A stretch of 64,000 nt of DNA from Chitinophaga pinensis (GCA_945860225.1 CAMAPT010000006.1:1-64000); one strand, 5' to 3'. Positions 34,563-45,045 are shown, numbered from the stretch's first letter. Notes: generated by a model not told the origin, from the sequence alone. Numbers and translations are program-made.

Positions 34563-35867
34563 ATGACTTACAAACAGACGCTCGATTACCTATTTTCAAA
34601 ATTACCCATGTATCAGCGTGTTGGAAGCGCAGCCTATAAAGCAAATTTGGATAACACCATAGCCATTTGTCAGGCCCTAGGAAATCCTGAAAAAAAATTA
34701 AAATTTGTACACGTTGCGGGAACAAACGGAAAAGGTTCCTCCTCACACATGCTTGCCGCCATATTGCAACAAGCTGGTTATAAAACAGGGCTCTATACTT
34801 CACCTCACCTCATTGATTTCAGAGAGCGAATCAAAATTAATGGTAAAATGATTTCACAAGCAGAAGTTGTTCAGTTTGTTAAAACGCACCAAACAATTTT
34901 TGAAAAAATACAACCCTCTTTTTTCGAATGGACAGTAGGCTTGGCCTTTCATTATTTCGCTAAAAAAGATGTAGATGTTGTTGTGTTAGAAGTTGGATTG
35001 GGAGGGAGATTAGATTCGACCAACGTTATAAATCCAATTGCCTGCCTTATTACTAATATTGGTTTCGATCATATGAATTTATTGGGAGATAGTTTACCAA
35101 AAATTGCTTCCGAAAAAGCTGGAATCATTAAACATAAAACACCCGTCACAATCAGCCAATCACAACTAGATGTTATTTCTGTATTTAATAATAAGGCTAA
35201 AGAACTGAAAGCTCCTATAGAATTTGCTGATAAAAACTATAAAATAATTTCACATACATATAAGGACGAACTATTATCTCTCGAAATTCTATACAAAAAA
35301 ACAAACACAAATCATGAGCTTCAACTTGATTTAACCGGATCTTACCAATTAAAAAATATATTGGGAGTTTTGAATACTGTTGAATTTTTAAAACAACAAG
35401 GTTTTATAATTGAACAAGAACATATACAATCTGCATTGCGCCATGTTATCAAATTAACTGGTTTTAATGGCAGATGGCAACTATTAAGCACAAATCCGAT
35501 TACTGTAGCAGATACCGGACACAATGAAGACGGTATAAAAGAAGTTATTGAAAATTTAAAACGTTATACATACAAAACATTACATATTGTATTGGGCGTG
35601 GTAAATGATAAGGATTTATCAAAAATATTTAATTTACTGCCTAAAGAAGCTAAGTATTATTTCTGTAAAGCAAACATTCCCAGGGCTCTAGATGAAAAGG
35701 AATTACAAATTCAGGCTCAGTCTTTTGGTTTCAATGGAAAAGCTTTTAAAACAGTTTCTGAGGCTTATTTTAATGCAAAAACTAAAGCTAAATCAAACGA
35801 TTTAATTTTTATTGGTGGTAGCACGTTCACTGTAGCTGATATCATAAGTCATTTAAAATCACATTAG
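34563..35867 (+). CDS. folC: Bifunctional folylpolyglutamate/dihydrofolate synthase
   Basis: Adds glutamate to dihydropteroate and folates. The 434-residue Mur-ligase-family protein carries the P-loop HVAGTNGKGSSSHMLA, TGLYTSPHLIDFRERI, EVGLGGRLDSTNVI, the ITNIGFDH motif with DSLPKIASEKAGIIK, and the C-terminal DTGHNEDGI region. It follows the TonB-like gene by 76 bases on the same strand and precedes truA by 23 bases. The last two points suggest possible co-transcription, although truA has its own -7-like box. Confidence 0.95.
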   Translation: MTYKQTLDYLFSKLPMYQRVGSAAYKANLDNTIAICQALGNPEKKLKFVHVAGTNGKGSSSHMLAAILQQAGYKTGLYTSPHLIDFRERIKINGKMISQAEVVQFVKTHQTIFEKIQPSFFEWTVGLAFHYFAKKDVDVVVLEVGLGGRLDSTNVINPIACLITNIGFDHMNLLGDSLPKIASEKAGIIKHKTPVTISQSQLDVISVFNNKAKELKAPIEFADKNYKIISHTYKDELLSLEILYKKTNTNHELQLDLTGSYQLKNILGVLNTVEFLKQQGFIIEQEHIQSALRHVIKLTGFNGRWQLLSTNPITVADTGHNEDGIKEVIENLKRYTYKTLHIVLGVVNDKDLSKIFNLLPKEAKYYFCKANIPRALDEKELQIQAQSFGFNGKAFKTVSEAYFNAKTKAKSNDLIFIGGSTFTVADIISHLKSH

Positions 35868-35878
35868 CGTATTTTTTA

Positions 35879-35886
35879 TACCTTTA
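35879..35886 (+). promoter_or_regulatory. Putative -7 box (TACCTTTA) before truA
   Basis: One mismatch to TAnnTTTG, ending 4 bases before the truA ATG. If used, the mRNA would be nearly leaderless. Confidence 0.35.
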
Positions 35887-35890
35887 CCTT

Positions 35891-36661
35891 ATGCCTCGCT
35901 ATTTCATTCAATTAGCTTACAACGGAACCAATTATAATGGTTGGCAAATACAACATAATACACCAAATACCATTCAGCAAGTTTTACAAGAAAAAATGTC
36001 GATGATTTTTAATGAATCTATTGAGGTAGTTGGTTGTGGTAGAACTGACACTGGTGTTCATGCTAAAGATTATTATGCACATTTTAATTCAGAAAAAATA
36101 GATGTGTACGAAAAAAGTGCAAATTATATTTACAAACTAAATAAAGTCTTGCCGCTAGACATTTCTATTAAAAAATTATATGCAGTTAACGATCAAGCAA
36201 ATGCTCGATTTGATGCTGAATCAAGAACTTATGAATACTTAATTCATTCATATAAAAATCCTTTTTTAAATCAAACTTCATTATTTGTATTCGGAAATTT
36301 AAATTTTATTGAAATGAATGAAGCAGCTTCTTATTTACTAAATATAACAGATTTTACAAGTTTTAGTAAAGTACATACTCAAACCAAAACAAATAATTGC
36401 GCGGTAACCTTAGCAAGGTGGGATCAGATTAATGACACTGAATTCATATTTACAATTACAGCAAATCGCTTTTTAAGAAATATGGTAAGAGCAGTTGTAG
36501 GAACCCTTTTAGAAGTAGGTAAGGGTAAAATTTCTATAGAAGATTTTAAACAGATTATAGCTAATAAAAACCGATCGGACGCAGGCATGTCGGTACCAGG
36601 CCATGCGTTATATTTAACCAATATACAATACCCAAATTCTATCTTTAATGACAAAAACTAA
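35891..36661 (+). CDS. truA: tRNA pseudouridine(38-40) synthase TruA
   Basis: Isomerises uridines 38-40 in the tRNA anticodon arm. The 256-residue protein begins RYFIQLAYNGTNYNGWQIQHN and carries the catalytic Asp in VVGCGRTDTGVHA (residues ~48-60). Family motifs RTYEYLI, DFTSFSK and ITANRFLRNMVRAVVGTLLEVGKG are also present. Its 3' end overlaps the ABC transporter gene by 14 bases, so the two are translationally coupled. Confidence 0.96.
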   Translation: MPRYFIQLAYNGTNYNGWQIQHNTPNTIQQVLQEKMSMIFNESIEVVGCGRTDTGVHAKDYYAHFNSEKIDVYEKSANYIYKLNKVLPLDISIKKLYAVNDQANARFDAESRTYEYLIHSYKNPFLNQTSLFVFGNLNFIEMNEAASYLLNITDFTSFSKVHTQTKTNNCAVTLARWDQINDTEFIFTITANRFLRNMVRAVVGTLLEVGKGKISIEDFKQIIANKNRSDAGMSVPGHALYLTNIQYPNSIFNDKN

Positions 36662-38426
36662 TTCAAATAACACATTTAGTTTTAAATTATTGAAACGAAT
36701 TCTTTCGTATAGTAGTCCATATAAAAAATTGTTTTTTACGGCGGTTATATTAACTTTATTATTATCGTCGTTAGCAATCGTCAGACCTTTATTAATCAAT
36801 CACCTACTTAATGGTATCACTGCAATAAATATATCAGATGCTAATTATGTAAAGCCGACAGAAAAAATCAGTTTTATTAATCAGATGGGTTTACTGCTTC
36901 TAGGTGTTTTATTAATAGAAGCCTTACTACAATTTACGAATATCTACATCACTAATTTATTAGGTCAAAATATAGTTAAAGACTTGCGTTTACAAGTCTA
37001 TGCTCATATTTTAAAATTAAAAAATACTTATTTTGATAATACTCCAGTTGGCACATTAGTTACTAGAGCTGTTTCAGATATAGAAAGTTTAAGTGATGTG
37101 TTTTCTCAGGGCTTCATCGTTATTTGTGGAGATTTATTGATGCTTGTCATTTTCATAAGTGCGATGCTTTTTAAAAATTGGGCCATTGCTTTGGTTACAT
37201 TGAGTACAATACCTTTACTATTAATTGCTACTCATTTATTTAAAAACGGAGTTAAAAAAACCTTTACTGAAGTGCGAAATGCAGTAGCCGCTTTGAATGC
37301 TTTTACTAATGAACATATCTCAGGAATGAAAATTGTGCAGCTATTTAATCGTGAAGCTATAGAATATAAAAAATTTCAAGAGATTAACGAAAAACATAAA
37401 AACGCCAACATTCAATCTATATGGTATTATTCCGTATTTTTTCCGGTAGTTGAAATTTTATCAGCTGTATCTATTGCCCTTTTTATTTGGTTTGCCGGCC
37501 TAAAATCAAATGCTTACCATCTCCAATTAGGTGATATTACATTTTTTATTATGATGATAAATATGGTATTCCGACCCATTAGAATGTTGGCCGACAGACT
37601 GAATACTTTACAAATGGGCATTGTAGCATCAGAAAGAGTATTTAAAATTCTTGATACAAACGAAATCATTCCTGATCAAGGCACAGTATCAGGTATGCAA
37701 CTTAATGGAAAAATAGAATTTAAAAATGTGTGGTTTGCTTATAAAGAAACAAATTATGTTTTGAAAGGTATTTCTTTCACTATATTCCCCGGAGAAACAG
37801 TAGCTATAATAGGGTCTACAGGTGCGGGCAAATCTAGCATCATTAATTTAATAAGTCGATTTTATGAAATTCAAAAAGGTCAAATATTAATGGATGACAT
37901 TATTCTTTCGGAATATAAATTAAATGAATTACGAGCCTCTGTAGGAGTTGTACTACAAGATGTGTTTCTATTTAGCGACAGCATTTTAAATAACATTACT
38001 TTACATAATCCTAAAATTACTGAAGACCAAGTGATTACAGCAGCTAAACAAATTGGCATTCATGATTTCATTGAAAGTTTACCAAATGGCTATCATTATA
38101 ATGTAAAAGAACGTGGATCGATGTTATCTGCCGGCCAGAGACAGTTAATTGCTTTTGTGAGAGCTTACGTGTATAATCCACCTATTTTTGTGTTAGACGA
38201 AGCGACATCATCTATAGATTTAGAAACAGAAAAATTAATTCAAAAAGCATCTGTGGCATTAGCTAAAAACAGAACTTCTATTATTATAGCTCACCGATTA
38301 TCAACTATACATCATGCTGACAAAATAATTGTGATGGAAAAAGGTGAAATAATAGAACAAGGTAAAACGGCAGATTTGAAGCAAAAAGTTGATGGTATAT
38401 ATAGAAAGTTACTGGAGTTTAATTAA
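36648..38426 (+). CDS. ABC transporter, fused permease and ATP-binding protein (MsbA-like exporter)
   Basis: A 592-residue half-transporter. About six membrane helices fill the first ~330 residues (ABC type-1 exporter fold; LRLQVYAHILKLKNTYFDNTPVGTLVTRAVSD is the typical intracellular-loop region). The nucleotide-binding domain at ~350-585 has Walker A IGSTGAGKSSIINL, Q loop VLQDVFLFSDSI, signature LSAGQRQ, Walker B IFVLDEATSSID and the switch His in AHRLSTI. It should form a homodimer and export lipid or another hydrophobic substrate. MsbA-like lipid flipping is a guess from class. It overlaps truA by 14 bases. Confidence 0.92.
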   Translation: MTKTNSNNTFSFKLLKRILSYSSPYKKLFFTAVILTLLLSSLAIVRPLLINHLLNGITAINISDANYVKPTEKISFINQMGLLLLGVLLIEALLQFTNIYITNLLGQNIVKDLRLQVYAHILKLKNTYFDNTPVGTLVTRAVSDIESLSDVFSQGFIVICGDLLMLVIFISAMLFKNWAIALVTLSTIPLLLIATHLFKNGVKKTFTEVRNAVAALNAFTNEHISGMKIVQLFNREAIEYKKFQEINEKHKNANIQSIWYYSVFFPVVEILSAVSIALFIWFAGLKSNAYHLQLGDITFFIMMINMVFRPIRMLADRLNTLQMGIVASERVFKILDTNEIIPDQGTVSGMQLNGKIEFKNVWFAYKETNYVLKGISFTIFPGETVAIIGSTGAGKSSIINLISRFYEIQKGQILMDDIILSEYKLNELRASVGVVLQDVFLFSDSILNNITLHNPKITEDQVITAAKQIGIHDFIESLPNGYHYNVKERGSMLSAGQRQLIAFVRAYVYNPPIFVLDEATSSIDLETEKLIQKASVALAKNRTSIIIAHRLSTIHHADKIIVMEKGEIIEQGKTADLKQKVDGIYRKLLEFN

Positions 38427-38455
38427 TTGTGTTCTTAACTATTTGAATTGAAAAC

Positions 38456-38956
38456 ATGACAACTATTCTCCTTATTTCTGACACTCATAGTCATTTAGAT
38501 GAAGCTTTAATAAAACATATCCATGCTGTTGATGAGGTATGGCATGCCGGTGACATAGGAAACATAACCATATCGGAAACTATCAATCAAACAAAGCCTT
38601 TTAGGGCAGTATATGGAAATATTGACGATCAAGCAATACGAAATAAATACCCTAAAAACTTAATTTTTACATGCGAAAACGTTAAGGTATTTATCACTCA
38701 CATTTGCGGACAACCCACAAATTACTTGAAAGATGTGAAAGATACTTTGGAATTAGAAAAACCTCAACTTTTCATTTGTGGTCATTCTCATATTTTAAAA
38801 GTCATGTATCAACCAAAATATGAGGTGCTCCATATGAATCCGGGGGCATGCGGTAAACATGGTTTTCACCAAATCAAAACGGCTTTACGCTTTACTATTC
38901 ATCAGTCAGAAATAAAAGACCTAGCTATTATTGAACTCGGGCAACGTGTTTTTTAA
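38456..38956 (+). CDS. YfcE/MJ0936-family metallophosphoesterase
   Basis: A 166-residue calcineurin-like phosphoesterase with all metal-binding motifs: SDTHSH at residues ~8-13, HAGDIGN, YGNIDD, a conserved His in ITHICG, and ICGHSHILK plus NPGACGKHG near the C-terminus. YfcE-like enzymes hydrolyse phosphodiesters in vitro; the physiological substrate is unknown. It lies 29 bases downstream of the ABC exporter and is probably the last gene of the truA operon. Confidence 0.92.
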   Translation: MTTILLISDTHSHLDEALIKHIHAVDEVWHAGDIGNITISETINQTKPFRAVYGNIDDQAIRNKYPKNLIFTCENVKVFITHICGQPTNYLKDVKDTLELEKPQLFICGHSHILKVMYQPKYEVLHMNPGACGKHGFHQIKTALRFTIHQSEIKDLAIIELGQRVF

Positions 38957-39061
38957 ACTATAAAACTATTTATAGTTTAAAATCAACTATCAATCATGAT
39001 ATAAATTATGGAAGAAATCCATTTTAAGCCTTTTAATCCATTAAATGCTAAAATTATGTCA

Positions 39062-41212
39062 TCACTCTTTAATAAACTTAATGGCTTTACCCGATTTTGA
39101 ATCTTGAATAAAATAAACACCCGATTTTAGGTTGCTTATATCAATTTTACTTAGTCCATTAATTGCTTGTGATAAAACAATATCTCCTAAAACATTTGTA
39201 ATTGAAATTTGTGTTTGTTCTTTTACTTCAATGTTTAAGATAGATGTTGTAGGGTTAGGGTAAATTAACAACGTGCTTGATTTACTTATTTCATTAATAC
39301 CAGTTGTTAAACATAATGGATTGATTGTATTGTTAAATGGTGCTCCTAAAAGGTAATTGGAGATTGATCCAGTTCTTGTAAATCCAGCTAAAGAGCAATT
39401 GTAATTATTTCCAGAAGCATCATTTGTAGAGGTTATACTTGTGTTATTGGCTGAAGGAACTCCCTCATTGAATTTGTAATACGCTTTTAACCCTGTTTGG
39501 CTTCCCATTAATTCTGTATTCATGGTTTGATTAATTTCATCACAAGTTCTAGCAATAGTCCAAACTCTTGCTTCGTCTATTGTTCCGTTCCAAAATTGAC
39601 TCAAAGTAGGATGACGACCAAAAGATAAACCACCTGTAGCTGTAGACAATCCACCCGAAGTAGTTACAGATGACATTAATACGCCATTTTTATATGCTTT
39701 AAGAACAGTGCCATCATAAGTTGCAGCTAAGTGGTACCAAGTATTTTCTAATAAATTACCAAATGAAGCAGCATAAAAAGTATTTGAAGCATCTTGTACT
39801 GTTGCACTACTCACAAAATTTCTATTAACATGATCCCAAATAATACCCATGTTTGCGCCATACATAGGTCCATTATGTTCAGAAGTATTAGGAGCGCTTG
39901 GACTTTTTGCCCAACATTCAAAGGTCCATTTATTTGTAAAATCGCTATATAATATGCCGGTATTTAATGCGTCATCTGTTCCATTCATATTTAATGATTT
40001 TCCACTAGTACCACAAACTACTATAGTTCCTGTAGCACTGCTTCTGCATCCTACTGCATTTTCTGCATAAACAGTATAGTTCGTTGTGGCTGTAGGACTA
40101 ATAACACTTGAACCTGAACTAAAGGTGTATGAAGTTACAGGGCCACCACTAATAACAGTTGGAGAAATGGTGTAACTACTCCCTGAGCAAAAGTATCCTA
40201 AATCATTCGATAATGCTGGCGCAGCAGAGACACTAACGCCAACAACTGCAGCAGGACCATAACATCCGTTTACATCGCTACCAGTAGCATAAACAGACAT
40301 AGAACCAGTGTATGCAGTTTGAGAATATGCACTTGCTGTAGAGCCATTATTCCATACATAACTAAACGCTCCTGTAGCAGTAAATGTAACCAAAGAGCCA
40401 TTACAAGTTAAGGTGGTTGAAGGGCTTATACTAACAGTTGGTAATACAAAAGGTGTAACCGCAGCGCCAGAAGTAATTTTGCCAGGTGCAATCCAATTAG
40501 ACGCTGTTCCAGTTAATGCAAAATTAGTTAAAGTTCCATTACGACTAAAGCCTGAATCATCAATGGCAGAAACAAGAGATGGGTTGCTAGTACCGGCCCA
40601 ACCTTGATTAAAATGAATATTAGTAGCAAGACCAGGCGCGGTAGTTAGTATTTCACCGTCTTTATTATTTATAATTTCATCAATACATAATTGGCGATTC
40701 CACACACGAAATTCATCCATACTTCCATTAAAATAATTAAAATTACCTAATGTATTTTGCCCTAAGCGAAACGATGTTAAGCCTGTCCAAACCACACCAA
40801 CTGAAAATGTTGAAATGGTTTCGTTTCCATTTACTACTATTTTCATAACACCATTATTTTTAGCACTAATTGCAACATGATACCAAGTTCCAGTAGTTAT
40901 CGTCACGGGGCTTTGCAAAATTTTAACAGCACCATCATGGGTGTAGTGTTCGAATAAACCGGCAGAATTTACACGTAAACAATTAGATAAAAAAAGAGAA
41001 GTACCTGATGAGTTAGTTCCAGCAATAATATTTCTATTGGCTAGCGTATTTAATTTAACCCAAGCTTCAATAGTATATTCCGTTGAATATGTGGCTGGTA
41101 TAGAAACGTAATCATTACTACCATCAAAATTTATTGCTTCTCCTGTTTGTGCTTGCATTTTTATTTGCACTCCTATACTAACGGCAATAATTAAAAGTAT
41201 TTTTTTGATCAT
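39062..41212 (-). CDS. Secreted LamG-repeat surface protein with T9SS type A sorting domain
   Basis: Signal peptide of ~21 residues (IKKILLIIAVSIGVQIKMQAQ). Two LamG/concanavalin-like domains at ~23-185 (FDGSNDYVSIP...DEFRVWNRQLC) and ~405-600 (MNGTDDALNTG...DEARVWTIARTCDEI) flank two Ig-like units (~258-400). The C-terminal ~70 residues are a type A T9SS domain: LLIYPNPTTSILNIEV, ITNVLGDIVLSQ and LKSGVYFIQDSKSGKAIKFIKE. It should be exported through T9SS and anchored or released at the surface; the glycan or protein ligand is unknown. It lies downstream of, and on the same strand as, a LytTR two-component system, separated by 196 non-coding bases. Confidence 0.92.
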   Translation of the reverse strand: MIKKILLIIAVSIGVQIKMQAQTGEAINFDGSNDYVSIPATYSTEYTIEAWVKLNTLANRNIIAGTNSSGTSLFLSNCLRVNSAGLFEHYTHDGAVKILQSPVTITTGTWYHVAISAKNNGVMKIVVNGNETISTFSVGVVWTGLTSFRLGQNTLGNFNYFNGSMDEFRVWNRQLCIDEIINNKDGEILTTAPGLATNIHFNQGWAGTSNPSLVSAIDDSGFSRNGTLTNFALTGTASNWIAPGKITSGAAVTPFVLPTVSISPSTTLTCNGSLVTFTATGAFSYVWNNGSTASAYSQTAYTGSMSVYATGSDVNGCYGPAAVVGVSVSAAPALSNDLGYFCSGSSYTISPTVISGGPVTSYTFSSGSSVISPTATTNYTVYAENAVGCRSSATGTIVVCGTSGKSLNMNGTDDALNTGILYSDFTNKWTFECWAKSPSAPNTSEHNGPMYGANMGIIWDHVNRNFVSSATVQDASNTFYAASFGNLLENTWYHLAATYDGTVLKAYKNGVLMSSVTTSGGLSTATGGLSFGRHPTLSQFWNGTIDEARVWTIARTCDEINQTMNTELMGSQTGLKAYYKFNEGVPSANNTSITSTNDASGNNYNCSLAGFTRTGSISNYLLGAPFNNTINPLCLTTGINEISKSSTLLIYPNPTTSILNIEVKEQTQISITNVLGDIVLSQAINGLSKIDISNLKSGVYFIQDSKSGKAIKFIKE

Positions 41213-41408
41213 TATTTTAAATTTTATTATTACACGAATCTAAAAGATAACAGTAGGGTAAAAAAAAGTGTTTTGTGAATGACGCATTTGAGTTTGTTAA
41301 TCCTAAAAATGAAACCCACTTATAATAATGTAAATTTATCGAAAACGATAACTACCGAAACATCATAATCCCCTCAAAATAGTTTAGAAAAAAGATTTGC
41401 TAAAAAAT

Positions 41409-42170
41409 TTAAATCATACATCTATCTAAAGCCTCAAAAAATGCTTCTCGTCTATCCCTAGCTAGATTAATAACATTATCATCAATCATGACAATTGTTC
41501 CACGGTTTTGCTTGTCAAATTTTTTTACCTTTTGTAAGTTAATTAAGTAGCTGCGATGAACTCTTATAAACTGTTGACAGCCTTCTAATGTTGACTCAAA
41601 ATATTTTAAGTTTTTAGAGACCGTAATTGTTTTTTCGTTGGAAGTGAAAATATGAGTATAGGATCCGTCTGCTTTGATATATAAAACGTCATCTATTTTT
41701 GTAAAAATATAACCGTTTATTGAAGGAATACTTAAAATTTTTGGCGATACATTCTCATAATTACTTATAAAAGTTGCTAGTTTTTGTTCTTCCTTTTGAG
41801 GTATAATTTGTTTTACTTTTTGAATCGCTTCTTCCAGGTGATTTTCATTTATCGGTTTTAGGAGGTAGTCAATAGCACTTAATCTAAAAGCCTTTAAAGC
41901 ATATTCGTTATAGGCCGTTGTAAAAATGACAACTACATTTATTTTTTCTGATAAAAGTTGTTCTGCTAATTGTATTCCTGACTTGCCAGGCATTTCAATG
42001 TCTAAGAATACGATTTGGGCTTTTTCTTTTTTAATACATTCTAATCCTTGAATAGCGTTTTCTGCTTCAGCCACCACTTCAATATCATTTCGATAATCCG
42101 CAAGCATTAATGATAGTAATTTTCTGGCTTGTGGCGAATCATCAATTATTACAGCTTTAATTTTATTCAT
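41409..42170 (-). CDS. LytTR-family response regulator
   Basis: A 253-residue regulator. The receiver domain at ~5-120 has acidic pocket DD at residues 10-11 and phosphoacceptor Asp57 in IVFLDIEMPGKSG, and a LytTR DNA-binding domain follows at ~150-250 (ILSIPSINGYIFTKIDDVLYIKADGS...FIRVHRSYLINLQKVKKF). Its start overlaps the histidine-kinase gene by 8 bases, so the pair is co-translated and forms one system. Target genes are unknown; the adjacent T9SS surface protein is a candidate. LytTR regulators typically bind pairs of 9-bp direct repeats, which I did not identify. Confidence 0.93.
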   Translation of the reverse strand: MNKIKAVIIDDSPQARKLLSLMLADYRNDIEVVAEAENAIQGLECIKKEKAQIVFLDIEMPGKSGIQLAEQLLSEKINVVVIFTTAYNEYALKAFRLSAIDYLLKPINENHLEEAIQKVKQIIPQKEEQKLATFISNYENVSPKILSIPSINGYIFTKIDDVLYIKADGSYTHIFTSNEKTITVSKNLKYFESTLEGCQQFIRVHRSYLINLQKVKKFDKQNRGTIVMIDDNVINLARDRREAFFEALDRCMI

Positions 42171-45045
42171 GATATCTGATGTTGACGGTTACTTTTGTGC
42201 CTTGACTATTTTGTTTTTCATCTTTTATATCTGTGTAGATAATAGAAACAATTCCAGCTTGGCCTTTATTAATAGTTGCTATTCTGTCAATAGCATTTGT
42301 TGAAAATGACTGATATTTTTTATCGTTTTGAGAGTTTATTTTTTGTGAGGCATCTCTTCCTATACCATTATCTGTAATTGATATACTTAATAAATCATTT
42401 ACCTTACTAAAAGCTACATGCAATTTTTTATTACCTGTGGCATGTCTTAAGCCATGTTTAAATGCATTTTCGATAAAAGGTTGCATCATTAATGATGGAA
42501 TAGAAATATGATTTGTATCAATATTATCATCTATTTGAAGTTCATATTCTAATTTTTCTGAAAGCATCATCGCTTCCAATTCTATGTATAATTTTAATAG
42601 TTCAATTTCTTCATCTAATTTTACCCACGACACAGAACTCTGTTCTAAAATTTTTCTAATTAAATCAGAAAATCGTTGTAGGTAACTAGCAGCATTTTTT
42701 TTGTCATTTTCATATATAAAACTTTTAATAGAATTTAAAACATTAAATATAAAATGCGGATTCATTTGAGCCCTTAAAGCAGTTTCTTTAGATAGTTTTA
42801 ATTGATGTTCGAGGTTAATACGCTCTAATTCAATAATTTGTTTTTTATGAATAACTTTTACGCGTTGCTTAAAAATAAAAAGCGCAAGTAATAAACAGGT
42901 AATCCCAATCATAAGATAAAACCACCACCTCTGCCAAAACGGAGGGTTTACTGTTCCATTTATTAAAACAGAATTAATGGAATCTTTCCCTAAATGATCT
43001 ACTAATTTTATTTCTAAATTAAATGGGCCAGAACTGAGAACAGGCAATTCAATTTGATTTATTTCTGCTGGCAAAAATATCCAAGAATTTTTGTAATTCA
43101 ATCGATAAGCATATTGAAATTGATTTTCAGAACTCAAGGCCACAGCTTCTAATTCAATTTTTAATTCATCTTTATATTCTAAATTTAAAGCATTGTTATA
43201 TTTAATAATTGAATTATTTACAAAAATATTTTTAAGATATATTTTTGAATGTGTTGTTTTTCTTTTTGCTTGAAGTGGGATTTGCATAACTCCTTTAGAA
43301 GTAGCCAGCCAAATATATTTATCGTCTACCGCTAAGGCATCAATATTATTGGATGCTAAACCAGATAATCTATTTTTAAGTTGCCATTCTTTATTTTTTA
43401 AATTATATATCCAAAGCCCTTTATTAGTTGCCGCAAATAAACAGGAATCATTTTCTTTTAATTGATAACTAGTTGTATTTTGATTTAAAGTTGTAAGGAT
43501 ATGAGGAATTCTGTTGTTTTCTATTTCATAAACATTTCCGTTAAATGCTAAAGCATGTAATTTACTTTTATAAGATAGTGAAATAATTTGAATGCCATCA
43601 AGCAACGTTGTAATATATATCCAATGATTATTTTTAAATTGATAAACATCAATACCACTATTAGTAGCTACCCATAAACGATTTGTAATTTTATTGTAAG
43701 CAATAGATCTTGCCCATTTTTCATTTAAAACCTCCGTTTTTGAATTCTCGTCAGGACAATACCAAAAAGTGCCTTTTGAACTTGCAACAATATAATTGTT
43801 CCCTATTTGTAAAACATCTTTAGCAGGAGGAAGTTTTTCACTTATGATTTTTGTTTTATTTTGCTTGAAATTAAAAACACTCACTTGAATTCCAAACAAA
43901 ACTGATTGACTGTCTTCTGCTAAAGTAAATGATTGAATATCTGATTTAGTATCAAGCGAGATTGTATTTATGGTGTTATCATGTAATTTTAGTTCCCCAA
44001 TTTTACCATTAACCGAAGCAAAAAACACTGAAGATTTAGCGCGCACTATTTTATTAATCTTTGCAGTCCCATTTGCATCATCTTTTATAATCCATAATTT
44101 ATTTGATAATTCAGGAATTCTGAGTAAGCCATCATGAAGTGTGCTGAACCAATAAGAATTCTCGTTATCTTGTATTCCGCAAGAAAAAGATTTGTCTTCA
44201 TACAACAATTCACTAGTGTCATGTTTAATGTCATAAATTATAATTCCACTATAAGTGTATATCCAAATACGGTCTTGATTATCTTCTTCTACTCTAGTTA
44301 TTTTTTTATCTTTAAGAATAGGATTTAAATTATTTGAATAAAAAGGCTTTATATTTCCATCCATTAATCTAAATATTTCACCGTCAACTCTACTGAATAT
44401 AAATTTTTGTTTACTATAATAGGTAAGTTGATAGTCTCCAGATGCTTTGCCCTCAGACCAACTTAAATGGTAACACTTTTCAACACCTTGGTCTATTTGA
44501 ATTAAACCTTTTGGACCAATACACCAAAATACATTGTCTTTATCAATATAACATGAATGCGTGAAATTACCTGTTGGATATTTAGGGGTAGTTGCAAAAT
44601 ATGACCATTTATTAGTTTTAATTGATAGTGTTGTAATGCCTTTGCTATAGCTCACCCATAGATTACTGTTTTTGTCAATACAAATGTTTGAAACCGATCC
44701 TTTATCCCAAGCATTCAATAGTTTTAAAGAGTCGTTTTCAATATAAAAAATCTGACCATTAAAATTATACATGTATATTTTGCCATCTATCGCTTTTTCA
44801 AGACCAGTTAATGAACGTGATTTTTGCAAAGGATGTTTATATTCATAATAGCGAATTCCATCATACCTGTATAAACCGGCGTCTGTTCCTATCCAAATAA
44901 ATCCTTTTTTATCCTGAATTGTACTATAAATAGTTTGGCTTGGTAAGCCTTCTTCAGATGTTAATTCAAACGCAATAGGGCTTTGCGCATTTATACCCAA
45001 AATTTGAGAAAACAACAAGATGACATATAAACAGTACTTTTTCAA
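42163..45045 (-). CDS. Propeller/Y_Y_Y sensor histidine kinase (LytS-type kinase domain)
   Basis: A 960-residue membrane kinase. Signal sequence ~1-21; a large extracytoplasmic part with two-component-regulator propeller repeats (~30-590, for example KGFIWIGTDAGLYRYDG, DRIWIYTYSGIIIYD, KYIWLATSKGVMQI). A Y_Y_Y domain follows (~600-700), then a membrane helix (~707-726) and a coiled coil. The His_kinase/HATPase region starts at ~755, with phosphoacceptor His764 in AQMNPHFIFNVLNSIKSFI, N box MMQPFIENAFKHGLRH and DNGIGRDAS. The start codon is TTG (45043-45045). It is paired with the overlapping LytTR regulator. In Bacteroidota such kinases sense extracellular nutrients or signals; the ligand here is unknown. 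Confidence 0.92.
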   Translation of the reverse strand: MKKYCLYVILLFSQILGINAQSPIAFELTSEEGLPSQTIYSTIQDKKGFIWIGTDAGLYRYDGIRYYEYKHPLQKSRSLTGLEKAIDGKIYMYNFNGQIFYIENDSLKLLNAWDKGSVSNICIDKNSNLWVSYSKGITTLSIKTNKWSYFATTPKYPTGNFTHSCYIDKDNVFWCIGPKGLIQIDQGVEKCYHLSWSEGKASGDYQLTYYSKQKFIFSRVDGEIFRLMDGNIKPFYSNNLNPILKDKKITRVEEDNQDRIWIYTYSGIIIYDIKHDTSELLYEDKSFSCGIQDNENSYWFSTLHDGLLRIPELSNKLWIIKDDANGTAKINKIVRAKSSVFFASVNGKIGELKLHDNTINTISLDTKSDIQSFTLAEDSQSVLFGIQVSVFNFKQNKTKIISEKLPPAKDVLQIGNNYIVASSKGTFWYCPDENSKTEVLNEKWARSIAYNKITNRLWVATNSGIDVYQFKNNHWIYITTLLDGIQIISLSYKSKLHALAFNGNVYEIENNRIPHILTTLNQNTTSYQLKENDSCLFAATNKGLWIYNLKNKEWQLKNRLSGLASNNIDALAVDDKYIWLATSKGVMQIPLQAKRKTTHSKIYLKNIFVNNSIIKYNNALNLEYKDELKIELEAVALSSENQFQYAYRLNYKNSWIFLPAEINQIELPVLSSGPFNLEIKLVDHLGKDSINSVLINGTVNPPFWQRWWFYLMIGITCLLLALFIFKQRVKVIHKKQIIELERINLEHQLKLSKETALRAQMNPHFIFNVLNSIKSFIYENDKKNAASYLQRFSDLIRKILEQSSVSWVKLDEEIELLKLYIELEAMMLSEKLEYELQIDDNIDTNHISIPSLMMQPFIENAFKHGLRHATGNKKLHVAFSKVNDLLSISITDNGIGRDASQKINSQNDKKYQSFSTNAIDRIATINKGQAGIVSIIYTDIKDEKQNSQGTKVTVNIRYHE

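Noticed and set aside
38954-38979. Terminator after the YfcE-like gene
   Set aside because: A 9-bp A/T-rich hairpin (taaactata / tatagttta) exists but has no T run on either strand.
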